64,000 nucleotides of DNA from positions 1 to 64,000 of the forward strand of contig CADEFN010000011.1 of NCBI GenBank assembly GCA_902826615.1. Reading direction: 5' to 3'. Below, piece after piece: positions 7,899-15,253 of this stretch (the first letter of the stretch is position 1; the number at the start of each line of letters is the position of its first letter). The notes under the pieces were generated by a model, which worked only from the letters and a program-made list of their open reading frames with translations, had not been told where the DNA came from and made no database searches. The DNA is from an uncultured Gemmatimonadota bacterium (GTDB taxonomy: Bacteria > Gemmatimonadota > Gemmatimonadetes > Gemmatimonadales > Gemmatimonadaceae). A program made the position numbers and the translations under genes.

Positions 7899-8114
7899 GT
7901 GACAAATGACGAGCAGATGATTCTCGCGGCGCTGGAGCGGCTGGGTCCCGGCGCTCACAGCATCCACGCGATCGCCGACGAGATGGCCGTGGACCTCGGG
8001 GGCGCCCCGAACGCCATGACGGTATCGCGCTGGATGGAGCGGCTGATGCACTCCGGTCACGTCGTCCGCGAGGGGAACTGGCGCCGGGCGCTCTGGAAGC
8101 AGCCCGCCGCTTGA
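7899..8114 (+). CDS. Small winged-helix DNA-binding protein
   Basis: 71 residues, GTG at 7899. Sequence pattern MILAALERLGPG, SIHAIADEMAVDLGG, NAMTVSRWMERLMHSGHVVREG fits a winged helix-turn-helix with a beta-hairpin wing. First gene after promoter module 2, so it could be a regulator. Its stop overlaps the TTG of the next gene. Confidence 0.75.
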   Translation: MTNDEQMILAALERLGPGAHSIHAIADEMAVDLGGAPNAMTVSRWMERLMHSGHVVREGNWRRALWKQPAA

Positions 8115-8794
8115 CCCTCGCGGCCATCGGGATCATCACGGTCCCGGAGCGCATCGCGCAGGCGGAGGCGCTGCGGGAGCAGTTGGGCATCGGCACGGTC
8201 CTCTACCGGGATGACCAGCATCTCGGGTGCTGGTGGAACGCACGGCAGGCGTGGACCGGCCTGCTCACCCGGACGCTCCCCGGTGAGTACGCGCTGCTGC
8301 TCACGGACGACGCGGTGCTCAGTGAGGACGCGATCGCGCACGTCGGTCGCGCGCTCAACGCCATCCCCCCGGGTACGCCCGTCAACTTCTACTCCGCCAC
8401 CAAGGACGGCCCCGAGGCGCTGGAGGCGGGGAAAAGCTGGTACGCCACGGCCTATAGCCTCAACCCCATCGCCTTCGCCCTCCCCTCCGACCTGATCGAG
8501 CCGCTGCTGCTCTGGACCGGGGAGCACGTCTCGGAACGCTACCCCCACGACGATGTGGTCTACGCGCGCTTCCTCGCCGCGATCGGGCGCCTCACGTACG
8601 TGAGCGTGCCGAGCCTTGCGGACCACGCGCCGGGGCCGAGCGTCATGGGGCACGGGGGGAGGGACCGGCGGGCGCGGCTCTGGCAGCCGGTGACCGGGCA
8701 CGTTGACTGGAATCGTGGTGCACTCGACCCGCACATCGTGAGCCGGACACCACCGGCGGCATTGTTCAGGGAGGACTTCACGCGTGACCATTGA
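8111..8794 (+). CDS. Glycosyltransferase-like protein (GT-A type)
   Basis: 227 residues, TTG start overlapping the previous stop. The N-terminus (IGIITVPERIAQAEALREQL) and YALLLTDDAVLSEDAI (acidic TDDA at about 66-70) resemble the nucleotide-sugar site of GT-A-fold glycosyltransferases found in phages. The C-terminal DHAPGPSVMGHG may bind metal or acceptor. It sits between a PP-loop protein and a ParB-like protein, so DNA glycosylation is possible but unproven. Confidence 0.6.
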   Translation: MTLAAIGIITVPERIAQAEALREQLGIGTVLYRDDQHLGCWWNARQAWTGLLTRTLPGEYALLLTDDAVLSEDAIAHVGRALNAIPPGTPVNFYSATKDGPEALEAGKSWYATAYSLNPIAFALPSDLIEPLLLWTGEHVSERYPHDDVVYARFLAAIGRLTYVSVPSLADHAPGPSVMGHGGRDRRARLWQPVTGHVDWNRGALDPHIVSRTPPAALFREDFTRDH

Positions 8795-9608
8795 GAAGGG
8801 CAACCCGGCGTCGGCTGGCCGGGTGCTGCGCGACAAGGGCCGCAAGGCCGTCGAGAAGCACACCGAGACGCTGGAGCGCTTGCAGGTCGTCTACGTTCCC
8901 ACCGGGGACCTGAAGCCCAACGCGTACAACCCCAACCGCCAGTCGCAGACGGACTTCGAGCTACTGCTGCGCTCCATGGAGGAGGACGGGTTCACGCAGC
9001 CGATCGTCGCGCTGCCCGACAACACGATCGTCGACGGTGAGCACCGCTGGCGCGCCGCCCGGGAACTGGGCTTCACCGAGGTGCCCGTCGTCCACGTGGA
9101 CATGACGCCGGAGCAGATGCGCATCGCGACACTGCGGCACAACCGGGCGCGTGGCTCGGAGGACGTGGAGCTTTCCGCGCAGGTGCTCCGCGACCTCCAG
9201 CAGTTGGGCGCGCTCGACTGGGCGCAGGACAGCCTCATGCTCGACGACGCGGAGATCAACAAGCTGCTGGAGGACATCTCCGTCACCGAGGCGCTGGCGG
9301 GCGAGTCGTTCAGCGAGGCGTGGCAGCCCGGGGAGCGGGACGACGGGGATGGGGAGCGGTCCTCGGCGGCGGGAACCGTCCGTGTCTCCACGACGCCACA
9401 GGCGGCGGACGCTCTGCGGGAGCAGGAGCAGCGCATCGCGCAGGCGACGACGGAAGAGGAGCGCCAGCAGGTGCGGCGGGACGTGGACGTGTACCGCCTC
9501 TCCCTCGTGTTCTCCGGGGAGGAAGCCAAGATCGTCCGCGCCGCCCTCGGGGAGACGCCCGCCGAGGCGGTCCTGACGTTCTGCCGGGAGCACGCACCCA
9601 CCGAGTAG
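8784..9608 (+). CDS. ParB/sulfiredoxin-fold protein
   Basis: 274 residues, GTG at 8784 overlapping the previous gene by 11 bases. The N-terminal ParB-like domain includes LKPNAYNPNRQS, DGFTQPIVALPD and IVDGEHRWRAARELG (residues 82-96). The remainder is an acidic linker and a helical C-terminus. Phage homologues are often paired with PAPS-reductase-like genes and are variously called nuclease, ATPase or regulator. No centromere-like site was found, so a partition role is not supported. Confidence 0.88.
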   Translation: MTIEKGNPASAGRVLRDKGRKAVEKHTETLERLQVVYVPTGDLKPNAYNPNRQSQTDFELLLRSMEEDGFTQPIVALPDNTIVDGEHRWRAARELGFTEVPVVHVDMTPEQMRIATLRHNRARGSEDVELSAQVLRDLQQLGALDWAQDSLMLDDAEINKLLEDISVTEALAGESFSEAWQPGERDDGDGERSSAAGTVRVSTTPQAADALREQEQRIAQATTEEERQQVRRDVDVYRLSLVFSGEEAKIVRAALGETPAEAVLTFCREHAPTE

Positions 9609-9610
9609 GC

Positions 9611-9715
9611 TGCCAACATGGCAGGGTAGAAACGCCCGGCGTGTATTGACGCGCCGGGCGTTTCTCGTGTAGTCTCTGGGTGTGGGGCGGTGAGGCCCCG
9701 CGCAAGGAAGGACGA
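9611..9715 (+). promoter_or_regulatory. Operator-promoter-leader module 3, promoter nested in a terminator
   Basis: Operator TGCCAACATGGCA at 9611-9623, a perfect palindrome with flanking C/G. -35 TTGACG at 9646-9651 lies in the loop of the terminator stem. 18-bp spacer, -10 TAGTCT at 9670-9675. Hairpin GGGGC-GGTGAG-GCCCC at 9684-9699, AAGGAAGGACGA at 9704-9715, ATG at 9721. Confidence 0.85.
9629..9664 (+). terminator. Rho-independent-type terminator overlapping a promoter
   Basis: Perfect 13-bp inverted repeat (9629-9641 / 9652-9664) with a 10-base loop, ending in GTTTC and followed by TCGTGT. It follows the ParB-like gene. The downstream promoter's -35 is in the loop and its spacer overlaps the right arm. 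Confidence 0.8.
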
Positions 9716-9720
9716 ACCCG

Positions 9721-9927
9721 ATGGTGACGACACGCTACACCTCTCCGCTCCGCCCGCTGGACATCGGCTACGTGAGTCGGGTCGCCGGGGTGGCGATCGA
9801 CTGGGATGCCACCGAGATCACTCGGGACTGGAAGCCGGACACCGAGTACGGGTTCGTTGACCGGCTCCCGGCTGAGGTGGTCGAGAGCTTTCAGTTGCGG
9901 TACGCGGGGAACGGCCCGCGCGCCTAG
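9721..9927 (+). CDS. Small hypothetical protein under module 3
   Basis: 68 residues, ATG set by the ribosome-binding element. Mixed composition, no Cys or membrane segment. Followed by a further leader hairpin for the next gene without a new promoter. Unrecognised. Confidence 0.75.
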   Translation: MVTTRYTSPLRPLDIGYVSRVAGVAIDWDATEITRDWKPDTEYGFVDRLPAEVVESFQLRYAGNGPRA

Positions 9928-9938
9928 CAGGCACAGTT

Positions 9939-9967
9939 AGCCCCGGTGAGGGGGCTGGGAAGGACGA
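9939..9967 (+). promoter_or_regulatory. Leader hairpin plus ribosome-binding element, no promoter
   Basis: Perfect 6-bp stem AGCCCC/GGGGCT around the GGTGAG hexaloop (9939-9956), then GGAAGGACGA before the ATG at 9974. The hairpin without a promoter shows that it works at the RNA level for an internal gene. Confidence 0.75.
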
Positions 9968-9973
9968 ATCTCG

Positions 9974-10537
9974 ATGGGCTGGTACTACACGTTGGCGCCC
10001 GGGAAGCACCGTGACCTCGATGCGGAGGTCATGAAGGGCTACACGCAGCCGGATGGGGCGGTCGTGACCTTCACGGACTGCCGCCTCGTGGGCTTCCGCT
10101 CCCACTGGCACGTGATGCGTCGTGACGGCGTGCCGGTGGTGATCATGCACGAGATGGTCGAGTTCCGCCCCACCGAGTGGGGATACAAGCCGATGGACGA
10201 GACGTTCGGCCCCGTGAACGTCGACTGCCCGCTGGCCCTGCTCGACATGGTGCCACCCGTCCCGGGCGACGGTCAGGGCGCGCAGTGGGCGCGTGAGTGG
10301 CGCGCCCGGGTGCGGGCGCACCACGCGGCGCGCGCGGCGCAGACGGCGCTCTTCCGGAGCGTGCAGCCCGGTGACGAGATTCGGTTGCAGCACGCGCGGG
10401 GTATCGCCCCTGACCGCTGGCTCGGGGTGTCCGCCAAGGGCCGCGGCTCAGTGAGCGCGGGGGGCTGGAAGGTTGGCAAGCGCTTCATCGCCGAGGTCCG
10501 CCGGGCGGCCATCGGCCCTGCCAACTTGTCAGGTTGA
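9974..10537 (+). CDS. Hypothetical protein with MGWYYT N-terminus
   Basis: 187 residues. N-terminal MGWYYTLAPGKHRDLDAEV and SHWHVMRR resemble small actinophage proteins of unknown function. The basic C-terminus ends PANLSG, which is the translation of the next operator, and the TGA lies in the -35 box of module 4. Confidence 0.75.
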   Translation: MGWYYTLAPGKHRDLDAEVMKGYTQPDGAVVTFTDCRLVGFRSHWHVMRRDGVPVVIMHEMVEFRPTEWGYKPMDETFGPVNVDCPLALLDMVPPVPGDGQGAQWAREWRARVRAHHAARAAQTALFRSVQPGDEIRLQHARGIAPDRWLGVSAKGRGSVSAGGWKVGKRFIAEVRRAAIGPANLSG

Positions 10538-10605
10538 CGAGGAGCCACGACTACCGTAGTCTCCGGGTGTGGGGGCGGTGAGGCCCCCGGGCAGGAAGGA
10601 CGAGG
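10519..10605 (+). promoter_or_regulatory. Operator-promoter-leader module 4
   Basis: Operator TGCCAACTTGTCA at 10519-10531. -35 TTGACG at 10534-10539, 17-bp spacer, -10 TAGTCT at 10557-10562. Hairpin GGGGGC-GGTGAG-GCCCCC at 10571-10588, then AGGAAGGACGA, with the ATG at 10609. The operator and -35 overlap the 3' end of the upstream coding region. Confidence 0.88.
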
Positions 10606-10608
10606 GCG

Positions 10609-10791
10609 ATGGCGAGCAAGACGGTACGGCGCGGCGGGTACTGCACGGCGCGGCTCCGCAACTTCTCCAACTGCACTCGACGCGCCACGGTCCTCGCGAG
10701 TGACCCGAGCGGGCACCGCGAGGTCTGCGCGCACCACGCGAAGGCGCTGGAGGCGTTCGGCGAGCAGCGCCCCCTCCGCGACGACGGGTAG
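10609..10791 (+). CDS. 60-residue Cys/His small protein
   Basis: First gene of module 4. C12, C22 and CAHHAKALE suggest a C..C..CxHH metal knuckle. Basic N-terminus. The form is typical of short actinophage zinc proteins; function unknown. Confidence 0.75.
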   Translation: MASKTVRRGGYCTARLRNFSNCTRRATVLASDPSGHREVCAHHAKALEAFGEQRPLRDDG

Positions 10792-10795
10792 CAAT

Positions 10796-10824
10796 CGGGC
10801 GGTGAGGCCCGGTGGAAGGACGAA
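10796..10824 (+). promoter_or_regulatory. Leader hairpin plus ribosome-binding element
   Basis: Stem CGGGC/GCCCG around GGTGAG (10796-10811) followed by GGAAGGACGA before the GTG at 10828. No -35/-10 is visible, so the gene is read from module 4. Confidence 0.7.
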
Positions 10825-10827
10825 ACA

Positions 10828-11352
10828 GTGAGCGCGTACGTAGAGAGCAAGCGACACATCGACGCCCTCGTCGACTTTGCCCTGTTCCAAGGCTCCGAGC
10901 ATGGGCGGTTCACCTATTACCACGGGGCGCAGCGCTACGAACTGGCCCTCGGTGACGGGGACGACGAGACGGGCGCGATGCTCTGGAACGAGAACGTGCG
11001 GTCCGTGCGGTACCGCTACCCGGACAGCGACGGCAACAACCTCCCCGGCCCCGTGGGGCTCACCCCCGGGATGGTGGACACCTACCGGTTCGAGGCGCTG
11101 GCTCAGCCCCTGACCCCCGTCGAGGTGCTGATGGCGCTCGCCGGGTACGAGTACCAGTCCTGCGAGCATCCCGAGTGGGCCACATCCCGGGCGCACGCGT
11201 TCTGCGGGGCGCTGCGCCGGGCGGCGATCGACGCCCTCCCCGGGTACGACGAGGCGGACACGTGGAGCATCGGGGACGACCGCCCCGTGCGGCAGGTGTT
11301 CTCGCTGGCCTCGCTGGCCCGGCAGGGCCGCACGACCCGCGGTGCCCGGTGA
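10828..11352 (+). CDS. Hypothetical protein
   Basis: 174 residues, GTG at 10828. Acidic and aromatic; the C-terminal half (AGYEYQSCEHPEWATSRAHAFCGALRRAAID) has helical character. It begins an overlapping run of five genes (GTGA junctions). Not recognised. Confidence 0.72.
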   Translation: MSAYVESKRHIDALVDFALFQGSEHGRFTYYHGAQRYELALGDGDDETGAMLWNENVRSVRYRYPDSDGNNLPGPVGLTPGMVDTYRFEALAQPLTPVEVLMALAGYEYQSCEHPEWATSRAHAFCGALRRAAIDALPGYDEADTWSIGDDRPVRQVFSLASLARQGRTTRGAR

Positions 11353-11696
11353 ACTACCGGGCGCGCTGGATCGACGAGGCCGGGGTGGTCCTGCGGGATG
11401 AGCGCTTCGAGTGGGATCCCAGCGAGCACGAGTCGTGGGGCATGTACCACCCGATGCTCCGAGCGGTAGGGCTCGTGATCGACGCCCCCTACTTCAAGGC
11501 GGCGGAGATCGCCGCGCACGTGGGCGGCATGTTCGACCGGGCGGTGACGCCTGACGCGATGGTGATCGTCAACGACGAGGGCATCCCGCTCGGGATGCGC
11601 GTGCAGGAGCACCCCTCGGTGCTGGGCGTCATGCTCCAGTACGGCGCGATGCTCTACGGCCCGTGCATCCTCGTCGAGCGAGTGGAGGCGCCGTGA
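11349..11696 (+). CDS. Hypothetical protein
   Basis: 115 residues, GTG overlapping the previous TGA. Starts NYRARWIDEAGVVLRDERFEW, a beta-strand-rich opening; no known motif. Coupled to the next gene by a GTGA overlap. Confidence 0.7.
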   Translation: MNYRARWIDEAGVVLRDERFEWDPSEHESWGMYHPMLRAVGLVIDAPYFKAAEIAAHVGGMFDRAVTPDAMVIVNDEGIPLGMRVQEHPSVLGVMLQYGAMLYGPCILVERVEAP

Positions 11697-12085
11697 GGCC
11701 AGACATTGAGGGGATCAAGGCGGACTTCGAGCAGGCCCGGGAGGAAGTCTCCGACCTCTATGACCAGTCTCGGGCGTGGACGAGGAGTGTGCCTGCACGG
11801 GATGACGACTCAGACCGCGTTATTACCCGGGCGCTAGATCACGAGAGCGCCCTCCTCGCCTACATCGAGGAGTTGGAGGCGGCGTTGGGAAGCTCATACG
11901 CCGTCGTGCGGATACTCCGCGATCAGCCATACCACCCCACCAACGGCGACCTGAGCACTGAGGAGGATTGGGAGGCCGAGAGGAAGTGGGGCGAGGAGGT
12001 GTGGGCACCGGCGCAGCCGGTCATCGAGGCCGTTTACGCAGCCGCCGACGCTGCCATCGAGCCCACTGAGGAGGCAACGGGGTGA
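11693..12085 (+). CDS. Hypothetical coiled-coil protein
   Basis: 130 residues, acidic and largely helical (IKADFEQAREEVSDLYDQ, ALLAYIEELEAALGS). Its last ~27 bases are duplicated inside the next gene. Function unknown. Confidence 0.7.
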   Translation: MRPDIEGIKADFEQAREEVSDLYDQSRAWTRSVPARDDDSDRVITRALDHESALLAYIEELEAALGSSYAVVRILRDQPYHPTNGDLSTEEDWEAERKWGEEVWAPAQPVIEAVYAAADAAIEPTEEATG

Positions 12086-12285
12086 ACGAGCGGCACGATC
12101 TCGGCTACGGCATGGATCGCCGCAAGCGCGGTTGGGTGCCCGAGTGGCTCTGGTACTGGGCCTGCAATCCGGTCCCGTTCTGGAACGACACCGTGGCGAT
12201 CACGTACCCCCAGTTTCGATTGTTCATTCGCCCGCTCACGAACCTTTTGAGTGAGCCCACTGAGGAGGTAACGGGGGTGAACGAG
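12059..12285 (+). repeat. Dispersed direct repeat of a gene-junction sequence
   Basis: The segment at 12059-12090 (from GAGCCCACTGAGGAGG to GTGAACGAG) recurs at 12253-12285 with small changes. Both copies contain a GTG start. This suggests duplication of a translation-initiation region, later fused in frame. Confidence 0.7.
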
Positions 12286-12525
12286 GAGGTGGTGGAGCGC
12301 GTCGCGGAGGCGGTGTGGCGCGAGGCGCGCATCTCTGACTGGCTCACCGGGAAGCGGGACCTGAGTAACGACCCGCTGGGCGACTGGGGGCGCCGTCACA
12401 ACTGGACGTGGGCCAACTGTGCGCCCGAGGTGCGCGAGCATAACCGCAACATCGCGCGCGCAGCCCTAGCCGCCCTAGAGGAAGGCGCACCCGGCGGGGT
12501 TGACACGGTGCGCGTGATGCGTTAG
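12082..12525 (+). CDS. Hypothetical fusion-like protein ending in a promoter
   Basis: 147 residues, GTG at 12082. The first 65 residues are Trp-rich (WVPEWLWYWACNPVPFW). The remainder, from the internal GTG at 12277, starts NEEVVERVAEAVWREAR and resembles a separate small phage protein, so this may be two genes fused through the repeated junction. The last residues are encoded by promoter module 5, and the TAG stop is the first three bases of its -10 box. Confidence 0.7.
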   Translation: MNERHDLGYGMDRRKRGWVPEWLWYWACNPVPFWNDTVAITYPQFRLFIRPLTNLLSEPTEEVTGVNEEVVERVAEAVWREARISDWLTGKRDLSNDPLGDWGRRHNWTWANCAPEVREHNRNIARAALAALEEGAPGGVDTVRVMR

Positions 12526-12562
12526 TCTGCGGGTGCGCTGGTGAGAGCGCGCAGGAAGGACG
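12500..12562 (+). promoter_or_regulatory. Promoter-leader module 5 (no operator)
   Basis: -35 TTGACA at 12500-12505, 17-bp spacer, -10 TAGTCT at 12523-12528. Hairpin GCGCT-GGTGAG-AGCGC at 12535-12550, then AGGAAGGACGA, ATG at 12569. The closest match to the sigma-70 -35 consensus in the set. No TGCCA-type operator. Confidence 0.85.
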
Positions 12563-12568
12563 AGAGCC

Positions 12569-12841
12569 ATGAGTGACGTGATCCGTGGACTGATCCGTGC
12601 GGCTGGGTTGCAGCCCGCCCGCATGATCGACCTGCCCGGCGGCGCCGTGCGGGTACATTGCGCGCGCCCGAACGGGGCGATGCGGAACGTGGACGTGCTG
12701 TTCGACGGCGAGGCGTTCACGGTGACCACCCGGGACTTCTGGAAGGCGATGACCGCCCCGGTGCTCGGTGAGCACGAGGGCGTCAGCGCTGCCCAGATGG
12801 TGGAGATCGTGGCGACCGACGGCCACGTGAAGTGGTGCTAG
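12569..12841 (+). CDS. Hypothetical protein
   Basis: 90 residues, first gene of module 5. N-terminal helix (VIRGLIRAAGLQPARMIDL) then beta-rich sequence (AVRVHCARPNG, VDVLFDGEAFTVTTRDFW). Unrecognised. Starts a tightly packed run of seven genes ending before the terminase. Confidence 0.75.
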   Translation: MSDVIRGLIRAAGLQPARMIDLPGGAVRVHCARPNGAMRNVDVLFDGEAFTVTTRDFWKAMTAPVLGEHEGVSAAQMVEIVATDGHVKWC

Positions 12842-12843
12842 CG

Positions 12844-13002
12844 ATGAGCGCCGAGCGGGACGACACGCGGGAGCGCTTCTACGCGCGGCACCGCGCGCAC
12901 ATGCAGGAGTGCCCCGACTGCGGATGGTGGTTCTGCGGGCTGCTGGCCTGCAACTGCCGGACCTCTCGGGTGTACGCGGCCCACGTGAAAGGGGCGCGGT
13001 GA
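12844..13002 (+). CDS. 52-residue zinc-knuckle protein
   Basis: ATG at 12844, two bases after the preceding stop. CPDCGWWFC followed by ACNC gives four to five Cys ligands in a basic, His-rich peptide. Its stop overlaps the next ATG (TGATG). Small, but the overlaps and composition support coding. Confidence 0.65.
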   Translation: MSAERDDTRERFYARHRAHMQECPDCGWWFCGLLACNCRTSRVYAAHVKGAR

Positions 13003-13361
13003 TGGAGATCACAAACCTCCGAGTGGACTACCACCGGAACGGCATCGGCGGTGAGGGCTACGCCGTGGCGTTCTTCGACGCCAACCCGGATGGCGAGCAC
13101 GGGACGTTCATGGCGATCCTCTGGGGGGACGGGAACGACCCCTTTACTGAGTGCGCGGTGCTGCGGACCGATCAGGTGGCCGTGCTGCACGCCCGCTGGG
13201 TCCTTGCGGGGCCGCCCGAAGCGATCGACCACAACGGATTCGATGGCGCGTTCCCGCTGGGTGCGTGGCGCTCCACCGACTCATTCGGCCCCGCGCTCTT
13301 CCCCGCGGTGAAGGCGGCGCTCCGCGAGCGCTACGAGCGCGCGCTGGGAGGTGGAGCATGA
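13002..13361 (+). CDS. Hypothetical protein
   Basis: 119 residues, ATG overlapping the previous stop. Mostly beta (LRVDYHRNGIGGEGYAVAFF, GTFMAILWGDG), C-terminus helical. No match recognised. Confidence 0.7.
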   Translation: MEITNLRVDYHRNGIGGEGYAVAFFDANPDGEHGTFMAILWGDGNDPFTECAVLRTDQVAVLHARWVLAGPPEAIDHNGFDGAFPLGAWRSTDSFGPALFPAVKAALRERYERALGGGA

Positions 13362-13669
13362 CGCGCAAGGCGATCCGCTACCCGGAGTCGACAAGCGACA
13401 CGATCTGGATCGTGGACGAGACGGTCAACGGCTACTGGCCCGAGGTGGGGCCGCTGCGCCTCTTCCGCGAGCACTTCGCCATTCTCGCGGACCTCTCGAA
13501 TGGCCCGGCCCCCACGCGGGAGGTGAAGGCGCGCGCGGGCATCGACCCCGACGGCGTGGGGTACGGCGGCATTCTCTCCAAAATGATGGACTGGGGGCTG
13601 ATTCAGGCGAGGGAGGGCCGCTGGGAGATCACCGAAGTGGGTCGTTCCGCGGTGGCGCTCCGCCGATGA
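13358..13669 (+). CDS. Winged-helix-like small protein
   Basis: 103 residues, ATGA overlap with the previous gene. FREHFAILADLSNG, PTREVKARAGID and GGILSKMMDWGLIQAREGRWEITEVG fit a winged-helix fold with a terminal wing. A possible transcription regulator or a DNA-binding accessory protein. Confidence 0.7.
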   Translation: MTRKAIRYPESTSDTIWIVDETVNGYWPEVGPLRLFREHFAILADLSNGPAPTREVKARAGIDPDGVGYGGILSKMMDWGLIQAREGRWEITEVGRSAVALRR

Positions 13670-14142
13670 GCGAGGAAGTGACCACGGGGGACGAACTGCT
13701 GGAGGTGCTGGCTGACCCGATCCGCATGGCCGTCGCGGCGCTCCATTCCGCGTCGCCCGGCGCGGGAGGCCTCAACGCGGTGCTGCTGATCTCGGACGGA
13801 ACGGGGACCAGCGTGTTCTCCACGTACGCCAAGCCGGACGGGACGCCCGACATGGAAGAGGCGGTGATGCGGCTGGTGTCCGCGGCGACGCAGATGATCA
13901 ACGACCGCGGCGGGCGGGAGGTCACCCACGAGGAGGTGGATCGCATCGCCCGCCAGCAGGCACGGGAGCGAGAAGGGCTCCGCGCGTACGCCGACCGTCT
14001 GGAGGACGAGAACGCACGCCTGCGGGGCATGCTCTGCCCAGACTGCGGGCACGCACCGCACGTCGGAGAGTGCGGGTACTCGGTGACGGGCGACTCCGCG
14101 CTCCACGGGGAGCAGGACTCGTTCTGCGGGTGTGGCGCGTGA
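13666..14142 (+). CDS. Hypothetical protein with coiled coil and C-terminal Cys cluster
   Basis: 158 residues. Residues 85-120 are a charged helix (REVTHEEVDRIARQQARERE...). The end carries CPDCGHAPHVGEC and CGCG, a zinc-binding tail very like the 30-residue protein at 20475. Function unknown. Confidence 0.72.
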   Translation: MSEEVTTGDELLEVLADPIRMAVAALHSASPGAGGLNAVLLISDGTGTSVFSTYAKPDGTPDMEEAVMRLVSAATQMINDRGGREVTHEEVDRIARQQAREREGLRAYADRLEDENARLRGMLCPDCGHAPHVGECGYSVTGDSALHGEQDSFCGCGA

Positions 14143-14510
14143 CGCAGATCATCTCCTTCGCATGGACCACCCCCGCACTCCTCGCTGGCGAAAAGACGGT
14201 GACGAGGCGCAACTGGAAGGACCGCCACGCACGCCTCTTCCACGCCGGTGATGTGATCCGCGCCTACGACAAGTCCCCCCGCTTCAAGGGCAGACATGTC
14301 GCCACCATCACCCTCACCGCTGACCCCACCCTCCAGTGCGCGTGCGATATCGAGCCCCATGAGTACGCCCTAGAGGGCTTCCATTACCTCGACTCGATCG
14401 GCGCCAAGCTGGACGGGAAGTCCCCGCGGGAGGTGTACGACGGCTGGCTCCACTCGACGGACACGCTTTACGTAGTACGCTTCCGGTTACTGAGCATCGA
14501 ACGCACCTAG
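14139..14510 (+). CDS. ASCH/PUA-like domain protein
   Basis: 123 residues, GTG overlapping the previous stop. IISFAWTTPALLAGEKTVTRR and ARLFHAGDVIRAYDK match the opening of ASCH (PUA-superfamily) domains, which bind RNA or modified nucleotides. Phage copies are common. Located just before the terminase small subunit. Confidence 0.7.
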   Translation: MTQIISFAWTTPALLAGEKTVTRRNWKDRHARLFHAGDVIRAYDKSPRFKGRHVATITLTADPTLQCACDIEPHEYALEGFHYLDSIGAKLDGKSPREVYDGWLHSTDTLYVVRFRLLSIERT

Positions 14511-14522
14511 AAGGACGAAAAG

Positions 14523-15023
14523 GTGACGACGGAAGCCGAGGGAACGGCTGGGGCCAAGGGAAATACGAGGAAGGGGAACAGGCTTTCCCCCTCTCAACGT
14601 GAGGAGCGGCTGACACGCCTCCTCAACCTCCGCCGCGGAGGCGCCACGTTCCGCCAGATTCAAGAGGCACTGGGCTACGGCAGCCTCGGGCACGTGCACC
14701 GCGACTTCGAGTTGATTATGAAGCGCACCGTGCGGGAGCTACCCGACCACGTGCGCCTGCTCGAACTGGACCGGCTCGACACGCTGGTGCGCGTCTACAT
14801 GCCCATGCTCACCTCCCCGGACACCACCCCGGAGCAGAAGATCCGCGCCGGTGACGGGCTGCTGCGGGTGATGGACCGCCGGGCCAAGATGCTGGGGCTC
14901 GACGCCCCCCAGAAGTTCGACATCACGACTTACCTACGGGAGTTCGCGGCCCGGGAGGGGCTGCCCGAGGAGATGGTGTTGCAGGAGGTGGAGGGCATCG
15001 TGCAGCGGATGGGGTTTGCATGA
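14523..15023 (+). CDS. terS: Terminase small subunit
   Basis: 166 residues, GTG preceded by AGAAGGACGAAAAG. An N-terminal helix-turn-helix (LTRLLNLRRGGATFRQIQEALGYGS-GHVHRD) is followed by ELDRLDTLVRVYMP and a helical oligomerisation region with RAGDGLLRVMDRRAKMLGLDAP, the usual pattern of phage small terminases that recognise the packaging site. It lies 1.5 kb upstream of the large subunit with five small genes between. Confidence 0.82.
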   Translation: MTTEAEGTAGAKGNTRKGNRLSPSQREERLTRLLNLRRGGATFRQIQEALGYGSLGHVHRDFELIMKRTVRELPDHVRLLELDRLDTLVRVYMPMLTSPDTTPEQKIRAGDGLLRVMDRRAKMLGLDAPQKFDITTYLREFAAREGLPEEMVLQEVEGIVQRMGFA

Positions 15024-15253
15024 CCCTCGACGTGTGGCAGCGGCCCGGCGGTGGCTGCTGGTGCCCCGGGCACATCGTCCCGGGCGTCGATCACGTCGTG
15101 TCCTGCTGCGACACCCCGCACGTCGGGGCGGTTGAGGCGGCGCACGTGCAGCAGGGGTCCGGTGGGTTCGGGTGCTGGTTCGACCCGCTCCCCGCGCCCC
15201 GGGGCGAGTGGCACTGCGTGCCGGACTGCCCGTTGCGGAAGGTGGTCGCGTGA
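15020..15253 (+). CDS. Cys-rich small protein
   Basis: 77 residues, ATGA overlap with the terminase small subunit. Nine Cys/His-type ligand positions (CWCPGH, SCCDTPH, CVPDC). Probably a metal-binding protein. Coupled by a GTGA overlap to the next gene. Confidence 0.65.
   Translation: MTLDVWQRPGGGCWCPGHIVPGVDHVVSCCDTPHVGAVEAAHVQQGSGGFGCWFDPLPAPRGEWHCVPDCPLRKVVA

Noticed and set aside
8784-9608. ParB-like gene as a plasmid-type partition system
   Set aside because: No ParA ATPase gene and no parS-like repeats; phage ParB-fold proteins often have other roles.
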